From: JABWAN01 sp041918175
Lineage (GTDB): Bacteria > Zhuqueibacterota > Zhuqueibacteria > Zhuqueibacterales > Zhuqueibacteraceae
Assembly: GCA_041918175.1 (NCBI GenBank)
Contig: JAYRWE010000003.1
Span: 33,098-97,097, forward strand
DNA: 64,000 nucleotides
Direction of reading: 5' to 3'
Position 1 is the first letter of the stretch, and the number at the start of each line of letters is the position of its first letter. Under the pieces are notes generated by a model. It worked only from the letters and a program-made list of their open reading frames with translations. It was not told where the DNA came from and searched no databases. Made by a program: the position numbers and the translations under genes. Of this stretch, positions 1-8,000 are shown piece by piece.

Positions 1-249
1 GCGAAAGTTTATGAGACTGCGAAAGCGGTGAAAATTCCCATCATCGGCATCGGCGGCATTCGCACGTGGCAAGACGCTGTGGAGTTTTTTCTTGTCGGCG
101 CAAGCGCAGTGCAAGTCGGCACCGTTAGCTTCGTCGACCCGCGCAGCGCGGAGCACATCGTGAAGGGCTTGTTGGATTATTTAGAGAAGAAGCAACTTAC
201 TAGCATTAATGAATTGCGAGGCGGCTTGAGAGTGGAGAAGCGTGGATAG
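1..249 (+). CDS. pyrD: Dihydroorotate dehydrogenase, C-terminal part (truncated by window edge)
   Basis: The reading frame is open from base 1 and ends with TAG at 247-249, giving 82 residues. The segment IPIIGIGGIRTWQDAVEFFL followed by VGASAVQVGT is the C-terminal FMN-phosphate-binding strand-loop of the class 1 dihydroorotate dehydrogenase TIM barrel, which oxidises dihydroorotate to orotate in pyrimidine synthesis. The N-terminal three quarters lie outside the window, so class 1A versus 1B cannot be decided from catalytic residues; the wording of the FLVGASAVQVGT segment resembles class 1B. The two carbamoyl-phosphate synthase genes lie downstream on the same strand, consistent with a dispersed pyrimidine group. 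Confidence 0.9.
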   Translation, partial: AKVYETAKAVKIPIIGIGGIRTWQDAVEFFLVGASAVQVGTVSFVDPRSAEHIVKGLLDYLEKKQLTSINELRGGLRVEKRG

Positions 250-284
250 TGGATCGTGGATTGTAGATATACTTGTTGCGGGTT

Positions 285-400
285 GGTTTGTAACTCCCCT
301 CATGTTGTCATTCTGGAAGAACCTTCCCTCGCACTGGGAAGAAACTCAAGCGCTAGGGAAGGTCCTTCCAGGATGACAACTCAAAAAGGCCATTACAAAT
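285..400. repeat. Palindromic MITE-like repeat, copy 1
   Basis: The two ends are inverted copies of each other over about 45 bp: the left end starts TTTGTAACTC and runs through GTCATTCTGGAAGAACCTTC, and the right end read on the other strand starts ATTTGTAATG and runs through GTCATCCTGGAAGGACCTTC. A related element lies at 10556-10688 and shorter relatives at 38052-38126 and 45975-46047. It fills most of the pyrD-cdsA gap. No coding capacity. Confidence 0.75.
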
Positions 401-439
401 TGCCCCAGAAGCAGTTAGTAGATGGTGAAGAGGTCATGT

Positions 440-512
440 CACGCCCAACGATCCACTATCAACGATCAACGATCCACGATTCACAATCTCCCCTCTACGA
501 TCTTCGAACAAA
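440..512. repeat. Low-complexity short direct repeats (ATCAACGATCCAC-like)
   Basis: The stretch before cdsA repeats variants of AACGATCCAC / ATCAACGATC several times. Similar low-complexity text occurs at 33240-33290 and inside the linker of the first sensor kinase (about 8500-8550). It appears to be a dispersed simple repeat and not a gene. Confidence 0.5.
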
Positions 513-533
513 CAAAACGGAAGGAGGCAGGAA

Positions 534-1370
534 TTGGATTGGCGCAACCTCGGTCAGCGTGTTGCAGTCGGCGTGATTTTCATACCTGTGATCTTAGGCG
601 TGAGTTGGTATGGGAGACACGCCTTTTTGTTTTTAATGTTGGTCATCATCGGCGCGGGCTTGGTGGAGTTTTACAATTTGGCGCAGCAAAAAAATATTCG
701 TCCGCAACGCGAGTTGGGTATTATGTGCGGACTTGGCATTGCGCTGTGCGTCTATGCCGGTTATGCCGATAAAATTTGGTTGCTGCTCGCCGGGTTTATG
801 ATTGCGCTGCTGCTCGCCGAGTTGTTTCGCAAGCCGGAGCCGAACAGTAGTTCGCTGTTGAATGTCGCGGGCACGACGCTGGGTGTGGTTTATGTCGGCG
901 GCCTGCTTTCTTTCCTCGTGTCGATTCGCGAATTGCCGCGCATGATGAATGTCGAATATGCGCAAGCCGGCACCTGGGTGATTATGATCTTCGTAACGAT
1001 TTGGGTGTGCGACACGGCCGCGTATTTCGTCGGCAAAGGTTTTGGCAAACATAAACTCTTTGAAAGAGTCAGCCCGAAAAAAACGTGGGAAGGCGCAATC
1101 GGCGCGCTCTTCTTTGCCGTGCTCGCGGCCTTGGTTTGTCATGCGACTTTCGTGCAGGGCTTGCGCATGATCGATGCGGTCGTCATCGGCATGCTCGCGG
1201 GCACAGTTGGCCAAATGAGCGACCTCGTTGAATCGCTTTTCAAACGCGACGCGGGCGTGAAAGACTCCTCGGTGTTGATTCCCGGCCACGGCGGCATGCT
1301 CGATCGTTTTGATAGCGAAATGCTCGTCGCGCCATTGGTGTATTTTTATCTGCTCGCAGTGGGTGCTTAA
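534..1370 (+). CDS. cdsA: Phosphatidate cytidylyltransferase
   Basis: Makes CDP-diacylglycerol from CTP and phosphatidate at the inner membrane, the branch point of phospholipid synthesis. The 278-residue protein has about eight hydrophobic segments and ends with the CDP-alcohol signature: SDLVESLFKRDAGVKDSS, then the conserved HGGMLDRFD. An earlier conserved block, WVCDTAAYFVGKGFGKHK, followed by SPKKTWEG, is also typical. The start is TTG at 534, supported by AAGGAGG at 521-527 with a 6-nt gap; no better ATG exists upstream in frame. The length is normal for the family. Confidence 0.95.
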   Translation: MDWRNLGQRVAVGVIFIPVILGVSWYGRHAFLFLMLVIIGAGLVEFYNLAQQKNIRPQRELGIMCGLGIALCVYAGYADKIWLLLAGFMIALLLAELFRKPEPNSSSLLNVAGTTLGVVYVGGLLSFLVSIRELPRMMNVEYAQAGTWVIMIFVTIWVCDTAAYFVGKGFGKHKLFERVSPKKTWEGAIGALFFAVLAALVCHATFVQGLRMIDAVVIGMLAGTVGQMSDLVESLFKRDAGVKDSSVLIPGHGGMLDRFDSEMLVAPLVYFYLLAVGA

Positions 1371-1384
1371 ATCGGGAGAAGCTC

Positions 1385-2314
1385 ATGCCTACCGACAAAC
1401 TGCTTTACGAGTATGCCACACAATTTCCCAATGCCGTTGCCAAGTTCGTTCGCGCGGCAGACGATGAATATGAAGCCAAGAGCATCACATTCAAAGAGAC
1501 CGAGAAACGTGCGGATCTTTTTCTGATTGGGCGCTCCGGCCAGAATGTGGTGTTGCTGGAGCCGCACGGCTATGAGCGCGAAGATTTTTTCTATGATATG
1601 CTGCAAAAAGTTCTATTTTATTGCACGCACAACAAGTATTGGGGCAGGATCGATGCCGCCGCAATCTTTCTTGAGGAAGCGCACTATCGCGCGGCAAGAC
1701 GTTTAGAAGAACAATTTGATGATCCCTCGTTCTTGCATTTTGCGCCCAAAGTTTTTGTGTTGAGCCGAATCAAAGAAGAGGAGATGACGGCGATACATGA
1801 TTTGCACATGATTCCGCTTTATCCCTTGTGCGCCCTCTCTCCGCCCGAGATCGTGCAGAAGGCGCCAAGCTGGGCGGATCAAATCAAAGCCGCGCCGGAG
1901 TTGACGGAAACGGAGCGCAGAAATTTGTTGGGACTTCTCGGCGGCGCCATTGCGCATCGCATTCGAACGTTGTCGAAAGATGATTTGAACAACCTATTCG
2001 GAGGCTTCAAAATGGAAGACACACGTGTTGGTCAAGAGATTCTCCAAATGGGAATCGAGCGCGGCTTAGAGCAAGGCCTAGAACGAGGCTTAGAGCAAGG
2101 CTTAGAGCGCGGCTTAGAGCAAGGTTTAGAGCAAGGCATCCCCCGGGGCATTCAACGCATGCTGTTCAAACAAATCGCCGCGCGCTTCGGCGCGGTGCCG
2201 GAAGATTTGCGCCAAAAAATTCAAGCGATCGACGACGTGGAGAATTTGGAGCGCATCGCCACGCTCTTGCTCACGATTCGAAGCGTGGACGAGTTGAAGG
2301 ATTTGGTCAATTGA
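1385..2314 (+). CDS. Rpn/DUF4351-type PD-(D/E)XK family protein with internal tandem repeat
   Basis: The 309-residue protein has an N-terminal PD-(D/E)XK-like domain (KETEKRADLFLIG, then VVLLEPHGY; D44 and E59 visible, but the usual lysine/glutamine two residues after E is H61, so catalysis may be impaired). A glycine-rich helical repeat of RGLEQGLE type covers about residues 219-256, and the C-terminal FGAVPEDLRQKIQAID...LERIATLLLTIRSVDEL segment resembles DUF4351. The family is related to recombination-promoting nucleases, some of which act as toxic anti-phage nucleases. The start is ATG with GGGAGAAG upstream. A second, internal start at 2012 is described separately. A second gene of the same architecture lies at 3861. 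Confidence 0.7.
   Translation: MPTDKLLYEYATQFPNAVAKFVRAADDEYEAKSITFKETEKRADLFLIGRSGQNVVLLEPHGYEREDFFYDMLQKVLFYCTHNKYWGRIDAAAIFLEEAHYRAARRLEEQFDDPSFLHFAPKVFVLSRIKEEEMTAIHDLHMIPLYPLCALSPPEIVQKAPSWADQIKAAPELTETERRNLLGLLGGAIAHRIRTLSKDDLNNLFGGFKMEDTRVGQEILQMGIERGLEQGLERGLEQGLERGLEQGLEQGIPRGIQRMLFKQIAARFGAVPEDLRQKIQAIDDVENLERIATLLLTIRSVDELKDLVN
2012..2314 (+). CDS. Candidate intragenic small protein (RpnS-like C-terminal product)
   Basis: Inside the Rpn-like gene at 1385, an in-frame ATG at 2012 (Met210) is preceded by GGAGG at 2000-2004 with a 7-nt gap, as good a ribosome binding site as any in the window. It would give a 100-residue protein made only of the RGLEQGLE repeat and the DUF4351-like tail. 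In E. coli Rpn genes, an internally translated C-terminal protein inhibits the full-length nuclease; that this holds here is inferred from position and sequence only. Confidence 0.5.
   Translation: MEDTRVGQEILQMGIERGLEQGLERGLEQGLERGLEQGLEQGIPRGIQRMLFKQIAARFGAVPEDLRQKIQAIDDVENLERIATLLLTIRSVDELKDLVN
2063..2134 (+). repeat. 12-nt tandem repeat, six units, coding GLEQ/GLER
   Basis: Six consecutive 12-bp units of the type GGCTTAGAGCAA with few differences, entirely in frame, encoding repeats of G-L-E-Q/R. Being a multiple of three, loss or gain of units would change linker length without breaking the reading frame. Confidence 0.9.
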
Positions 2315-2407
2315 TCGGCCGCTCGATTCCAAAGAACAAGTCGCGGTCAAACCGCGGCTGAACTGATACTAAAGCGCAGATTAAACCTTCCGAGAGGGAG
2401 TGGGAGT

Positions 2408-2566
2408 ATGAGCAAACTATCCATCCTTGCCGAGTTTTGGCAATTCATGCGCGTGCGCAAAAAGTGGTGGCTCGCGCCCATCATCGTCGTGATGATGCTT
2501 CTGAGCTTGTTAATCGTGCTCACCCAAGGCTCGGCGCTCGCGCCGTTCATTTACACACTTTTCTAA
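2408..2566 (+). CDS. Small DUF5989 family membrane protein
   Basis: A 52-residue protein, MSKLSILAEFWQFMRVRKKW followed by WLAPIIVVMM and a hydrophobic segment, ending in TQGSALAPFIYTLF. This matches the DUF5989 pattern (an amphipathic basic N-terminus, RKKWWL.P, one membrane segment, and the invariant LTQGSA.APFIYTLF end). A purine-rich GGGAG lies directly upstream. Members of this family are often found next to SxtJ and carbamoyltransferase genes in polysaccharide clusters; here it sits 156 bp before carA, whose product is carbamoyl phosphate. Whether that proximity means anything is speculative. Function unknown. Confidence 0.85.
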   Translation: MSKLSILAEFWQFMRVRKKWWLAPIIVVMMLLSLLIVLTQGSALAPFIYTLF

Positions 2567-2722
2567 AACGTGGCGCTTTTATCAGAGCGCCTGATATGAA
2601 AATCTGCGGACCACACACGGATCAAAGACACACGCTGAGAAGCTTTTTCCGCGTGCGTTTTTGATTCGTGTGTCGCCACTAGGCTTTTAACTTTTTTCAA
2701 TCGCTGAGGCTGCACTCGTCCG

Positions 2723-3778
2723 ATGAACGCCAAACTTATTTTAGAAGACGGCTCTATTTTCAGCGGCTCGTCTTTTGGTTGGAACGGCTCGGTCGCCGGC
2801 GAAGTCGTGTTCAACACCGGCATGGTCGGCTATCCCGAATGCTTCACCGATCCTTCTTACAAAGGACAGATTCTCATTCTCACCTATCCGCTCATCGGTA
2901 ATTACGGCGTGCCTGCAACCGCGGAGCAAAACGGCCTCAGCACTGCGTTTGAATCCAAGCGCATTCAAATCACCGGACTCATCGTGGCGGAATACTCCGC
3001 GAGTTTCAGCCATTGGAACGCGCACGCTTCACTCGATCATTGGTTAAAAGAGAATCACATTCCCGCAATGGCTGGCGTGGACACGCGCATGCTCACGCAG
3101 AAGCTGCGCACGCATGGTTGCATGCTCGGCAAACTCACACACGGCGAGGAACTGAAAGAGTTTTACGATCCCAATCGCGACAATCTCGTCGCGCAAGTGA
3201 GCGTGGAAAAACCGGTCACGTATGGCAGCGGCAAGAAGCGCGTGGTGGTGATTGATTGCGGCTGCAAGAACAACATCATTCGCTCGCTGCTCGCGCGCAA
3301 TGTCACGGTCACGGTGGTGCCATGGAATTGGCCGGTGGAAAAAGAAACGTGTGACGGTGTGCTCATTTCGAATGGCCCTGGCGATCCGAAAATGTGTGAA
3401 GCCACCATCAACACCGTGCGCAAACTTTTCAAACAAGAGAAACCGGTGTTTGGCATTTGCCTCGGCAGCCAAATCCTCGGTCTCGCCGCGGGCGCGGATA
3501 CGTTCAAATTGAAATACGGCCATCGCGGACAAAATCAACCGTGCGTGCTCGTGGGCAGCAAGCGTTGCTTCATCACTTCGCAAAATCACGGCTACGCGGT
3601 GGATGAAAACACGTTGCCCTCCGAATGGGAGCCGTGGTTCTTCAACGCCAACGACGGCACGAACGAAGGCATCCGCCATCGCAGCAAACCCTTCAGCGGC
3701 GTGCAGTTTCATCCCGAGGCTTCGCCCGGCCCGGTGGACACGAAATTTTTGTTCGATGCGTTTGTGGGGAGGTTGTGA
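2723..3778 (+). CDS. carA: Carbamoyl-phosphate synthase small (glutaminase) subunit
   Basis: Releases ammonia from glutamine and channels it to CarB for carbamoyl phosphate synthesis (pyrimidines and arginine). The 351-residue protein has the CarA N-terminal domain (FNTGMVGYPECFTDPSYKGQ) and a class I glutamine amidotransferase domain with Cys246 (VFGICLGSQILG), His330 and Glu332 (GVQFHPEASPGP). The residue after ICLG is Ser where many members have His; this lies outside the catalytic triad. A slightly short length for the family (usually 360-390). carB is on the same strand but 17.8 kb away, beyond a block of accessory genes. Confidence 0.96.
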   Translation: MNAKLILEDGSIFSGSSFGWNGSVAGEVVFNTGMVGYPECFTDPSYKGQILILTYPLIGNYGVPATAEQNGLSTAFESKRIQITGLIVAEYSASFSHWNAHASLDHWLKENHIPAMAGVDTRMLTQKLRTHGCMLGKLTHGEELKEFYDPNRDNLVAQVSVEKPVTYGSGKKRVVVIDCGCKNNIIRSLLARNVTVTVVPWNWPVEKETCDGVLISNGPGDPKMCEATINTVRKLFKQEKPVFGICLGSQILGLAAGADTFKLKYGHRGQNQPCVLVGSKRCFITSQNHGYAVDENTLPSEWEPWFFNANDGTNEGIRHRSKPFSGVQFHPEASPGPVDTKFLFDAFVGRL

Positions 3779-3860
3779 ACGATTTAGCTGATCGTGTGCC
3801 GTTTGCGCGTGTATAAATATCCGTGCTTGGCTTTCATCGTCAGAATGCTGATCATTTGCC

Positions 3861-4919
3861 ATGACGAATATCGACAACATTCATGATAATTTTTTTCGTA
3901 GAGTTCTTTCCGAAGTCGCCAATGCTCGCGATTTTTTGCAAGCGCGTTTGCCGGAAGACTTGCAGCAGGAGCTTGACCTGAGCGAGATCACGCTCGATCC
4001 GACTTCCTACGTTTCAGAAGAATATCGCGAGGCTTTTTCGGATGTCGTGGTAAGATGCCGCGCCAAGACGGAAGGGGGACCCGTTGATATCTACATTCTC
4101 TTCGAACACAAATCGCATCCGGATAAAAAGATTCTCATGCAGCTCTTGCGGTACATGCATCTCATGTGGGAGAAAGACGGCGACGAGAAAAAGCCGTTGC
4201 GTATCATTATTCCATTTGTATTTTATCACGGCAAGGATCCGTGGCGGATTCCGCGACGGTTCGTGCAGCAATTTCCGGCGACGGAAAGAGTGAAAAAGCT
4301 TTTGCTCGATTACGAGTACATTCTCTTTGACACGAATGCCTGGGATTGGGAAGCCGAGAGCAACCAGCCCTTGAAGCAAAACGTGTTTCTGCTTTCAGCG
4401 CTGTTGCTGATGAAGGCCGCGTTTCAACAGAACGTGGAGATTATCCGGCAAGTTTTTCAGTTGTGGAATCAAATGGGCTTCGTGGCGGAAACGGATCGCA
4501 TCAACTTTTTGATGATTTATATCGCTGAGACGCACGATGTTCCAGCGCCGAAATTAACTCGAATGTTGGAAGAGAGTAAAATTGAAGGAGAAAATCCCAT
4601 GTCTACTTTAGCGCAAAGATTGAGAGAAGAAGGCAAAGAACAGGGTGTGCAGTTGGGAGTGCAGCAGGGAATGCAGCAAGGAGTGCAACAGGGAATGCAG
4701 TTGGGAGTGCAGCAGGGAATGCAACTAGGCCATCTTCTCGGCAAACAAGAAGCGTTGATTATGCTCTTGGCCAATCGTTTTCAAATGACCGAATCGGAAA
4801 AGCAGTTCATCGCGGCAGTAAAAGAGGCGGATAAACTGAACGCCGCTTTGCAATTGGTCATCACGGCGGACTCAAAGGAAAAAGTTTTGAGCGTTCTAAA
4901 GAACGGCTCGTCTGTTTGA
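3861..4919 (+). CDS. Rpn family PD-(D/E)XK nuclease
   Basis: A 352-residue protein with the full transposase_31/Rpn N-terminal nuclease: NIHDNFFRRVLSE, FSDVVVR (Asp61), then IYILFEHKSHPDKK with Glu82 and Lys84 in an intact D...ExK active site, followed by LMQLLRYMHLMWE and the family block PFVFYHGKDPW. Residues about 260-290 are a VQQGMQQG-type repeat, and the last 60 residues are helical. In E. coli such proteins are DNA endonucleases that restrict phage and promote recombination. The nuclease core here looks active, unlike that of the related gene at 1385. An internal start at 4599 is described separately. Confidence 0.88.
   Translation: MTNIDNIHDNFFRRVLSEVANARDFLQARLPEDLQQELDLSEITLDPTSYVSEEYREAFSDVVVRCRAKTEGGPVDIYILFEHKSHPDKKILMQLLRYMHLMWEKDGDEKKPLRIIIPFVFYHGKDPWRIPRRFVQQFPATERVKKLLLDYEYILFDTNAWDWEAESNQPLKQNVFLLSALLLMKAAFQQNVEIIRQVFQLWNQMGFVAETDRINFLMIYIAETHDVPAPKLTRMLEESKIEGENPMSTLAQRLREEGKEQGVQLGVQQGMQQGVQQGMQLGVQQGMQLGHLLGKQEALIMLLANRFQMTESEKQFIAAVKEADKLNAALQLVITADSKEKVLSVLKNGSSV
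4599..4919 (+). CDS. Candidate intragenic RpnS-type antitoxin
   Basis: An in-frame ATG (Met247 of the Rpn protein) lies 8 nt after GAAGGAG at 4584-4590. The 106-residue product, starting MSTLAQRLREEGKEQGVQLG, would contain the GVQQGMQ repeat and the C-terminal helical domain but no nuclease. This is the arrangement known for E. coli Rpn genes, where a short protein translated from within the gene blocks the full-length toxic nuclease. The site is seen; the function is inferred. Confidence 0.65.
   Translation: MSTLAQRLREEGKEQGVQLGVQQGMQQGVQQGMQLGVQQGMQLGHLLGKQEALIMLLANRFQMTESEKQFIAAVKEADKLNAALQLVITADSKEKVLSVLKNGSSV
4641..4724 (+). repeat. 12-nt tandem repeat, seven units, coding QG(V/M)Q-type residues
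   Basis: Seven in-frame 12-bp units of type CAGGGAATGCAG alternating with TTGGGAGTGCAG, encoding GVQ-L/Q-GMQ-Q repeats. It occupies the same place in its gene as the unrelated-sequence 12-nt repeat in the gene at 1385. Confidence 0.9.
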
Positions 4920-5050
4920 ATGCGAGCCGTTGCTTCCTCGGTTACGACTAAACACCCCAGCGCCGCCATTCTATTTTTGCTTTCGTGCGCACGTGCAGTC
5001 ATGACGATGATGTTTCCCCTACTCGCTGACGACTCTCATGCCTTGAGCTT

Positions 5051-8000
5051 ATGCCTTCCCATACGATCCGAGACCATAGCTTTCGCCCGCGCAAATTTCT
5101 GCCTCAGCTCTGGCTTTTTCTAACGTGCCCATTTCTTCTTCTCGCGCAAACTTCTCCGATAAAATTCGAGAGCATACCTCTTGAAGAGGGGCGCACGATC
5201 TACTGCATCGTGCAGGATCACCAAGGTTTCATGTGGTTCGGCACGGGCGATGGTTTGATTAAATATGACGGTTACGAATTCACCGCATATCGGCACGATG
5301 CTTTTGATTCGCTTTCGCTGTCGTCGAATGTCGTGTATGCTCTTTATGAAGATCGCGCGCACACGCTCTGGATCGGCACGGTGGGCGGAGGCCTCAATCG
5401 CTTTGATCGTGAACGTGAGCAGTTCACACGTTTTGTTAACGCCCCGAATAATCCCAATAGTTTGAGTTTTAATTCTATCGGCGCCATTTATGAAGACCGC
5501 TCGGGTACGCTTTGGGTCGGCACGGCAGACTTACTCTCCGAAGCAGGCGCGGGACTCAACAAGTTTGATCGTGAAACGCAGCAATTCGTTCGCTTTGTGT
5601 ACGATTCCAGCGAAGTACACAGCCTCAGTCACAATAGCGTTTGGGACATATTCGAAGATCACACCGGCACGCTTTGGATCGGCACCCAGCGCGGGCTGAA
5701 TAAATTTGAACGCGAGAAACAGCAATTCACTCGCTTTCTGCATGAGCCAAACAATCCCCACAGTCTCAGCCATAGCGACGTGCGCGTCATCTATGAAGAT
5801 CGCTCGCACACACTTTGGCTTGGAACTCGCGGCGGCGGGTTGAATCGCTTTGATCGCGACCAGCAACTTTTCACGCGCTTTCGTTTTGATCGGAATAATC
5901 CACGCAGCCTCAGCCAGGATAGTGTTTTGGCGATTTGTGAAGATCAAATCGGCACGCTATGGATCGGAACGTTTCGAGGGTTGAGTCGATTTGATCACGC
6001 GCATGAAGAGTTTGCCCGCTTTGTGCATGAGCCAAACAATGCCCACAGCCTCAGCAACAATATCATCTGGTCGCTTTGCAGAGGCCGCTCGGGCACGCTT
6101 TGGATCGGAACCTTTTTGGGGGGCATTGATAAGTATGACCCAGGCCGGGAACGATTCAAGCAATTTGCGCCTGAGCCGGACAGTGCTCGAATTTTCAGCC
6201 AGAAAAGTATCGGCAGTGTCTATTGGGATCAGTCCGGTGCACGTTGGATAGGCACATCCGCAGGACTCGCACGTTTCGAGCATGCGGCGAAGCAGTTTTC
6301 TTATCTTTTCAACAAATCGTTCAATAGTCAAGTTAATTGTGTCTATGGGGATTTTTCTTCGCGCGGCACACTTTGGGTGGGGACGAACGGAGACGGTCTT
6401 TATAGAATCGATCATGGCACTGGAAAACTCACCCGATTCGTACACGACCCAAATGATCCCCATAGCATCAGTGACAGCCAAATCGTTGCAATTCACCAAG
6501 ACCGCTCCGGCACTCTCTGGGTGGGAACCTTTGGTGGACTCAATCGCTTTGATCGTGGAAAAGAACGTTTCATTCGTTTCCTGCATGATCAAAACGATCC
6601 TCATAGTATTTCAAGTGATGCCGTTTGGTCAATTTGTGAGGATTCTGTTTCTCAGAACACTCTGTGGCTAGGAACCACGAACGGGCTGAATCGCTTTGAT
6701 CGTCAAACCGAAAGGTTTACACGTTTTCTCAACGATCCAAAGAATCCGAACAGTCTTGGCAACAATTTTATCTGGACGTTGTTTGTCGATCACACCGGCA
6801 AGTTGTGGGTTGGAACAAATGCTGGGCTTGATTGCTTTGATACCAACGCCGAGAAATTTGCGCATTATAGCACCAAAGACGGTCTGCCGAGTGGTCAGAT
6901 TCTGGGCATCTTGGAAGATGATCGTGGTCGATTATGGGTAAGCACGATCAAAGGACTCTCTTGCTATAACCCAGAAACCATGTCTTTTCGTAGTTATGGT
7001 CTCACAGATGGCTTGGCCGCCAACGAGTTTATGAATATGCAACACCACAAAAGCGTTGACGGCAGATTATTCTTCTTGTCCTACAACGGCATCGTGGCAT
7101 TTCACCCCGACAGCATCAAAGACAATCCCTTCATTCCGCCGGTGGTCATCACGGCTTTCAAGCGTTACAACACGGATGATGCGAGTGGCGTTGCTATTGA
7201 AGAGAAGGGCGTCTCGGCGAAGAGAGAAATTTCGGTTTCATACAAAGACAATGTTTTGAGTTTTGAGTTCGCAGCGCTCAACTATCGCAACGCATCGAAG
7301 AGTCAATATGCCTACAAGCTCGAAGGCTTCAATGATAACTGGATTCAGCTCGGCACGAAGCGCGACGTTACTTTCACCAATCTCGATGCGGGCGCATACA
7401 CTTTGCGCGTGAAAGGCTCGAACAACGACGGCGTGTGGAATGAAGAAGGCACGTCACTGAAAATCATCGTCACCCCGCCGTGGTGGCGCACGCGCTGGGC
7501 GTATGCGGCGTACGTCATGCTCTTTGGTGCAGCACTTTATGGCTGGCGGCGTTTCGAATTGAACCGTGTCAAGCTGCGCAACGAGCTGAAGATGAAAAAT
7601 TTCGAAGCGCAGAAGCTGCAAGAGATGGATCATATGAAATCGCGCTTCTTTGCCAACATCTCGCACGAGTTCCGCACACCGCTCACGCTCATTCTCGGGC
7701 CGCTGGAACAGTTGCACGCGGAGCAATTCAAGGGCAATGTCAAAGAAGTTTATGCCATGATGCTCCGCAACGGCCAACGCCTACTACGTTTGATCAATCA
7801 ATTGCTCGACCTCGCGCGCCTCGAAGCCGGCCGCATGACGTTGCAAGCGCGACCGGAGAATATCGTCGGCTTTCTCAAAGGCCTCGTGCTCTCGTTCGCT
7901 TCGGCGGCAGAGCGCAAACGCATCGCGTTGAGTATTTCCGCAGCGGAGGAAAACCTTGTTGTTTATTTTGATCGCGATAAATTGGAGAAGATCGTTTCGA

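Noticed and set aside
2063..4724. Tandem 12-nt repeats as a CRISPR array
   Set aside because: Units are contiguous with no spacers and lie in frame inside coding sequence; no cas gene is near.
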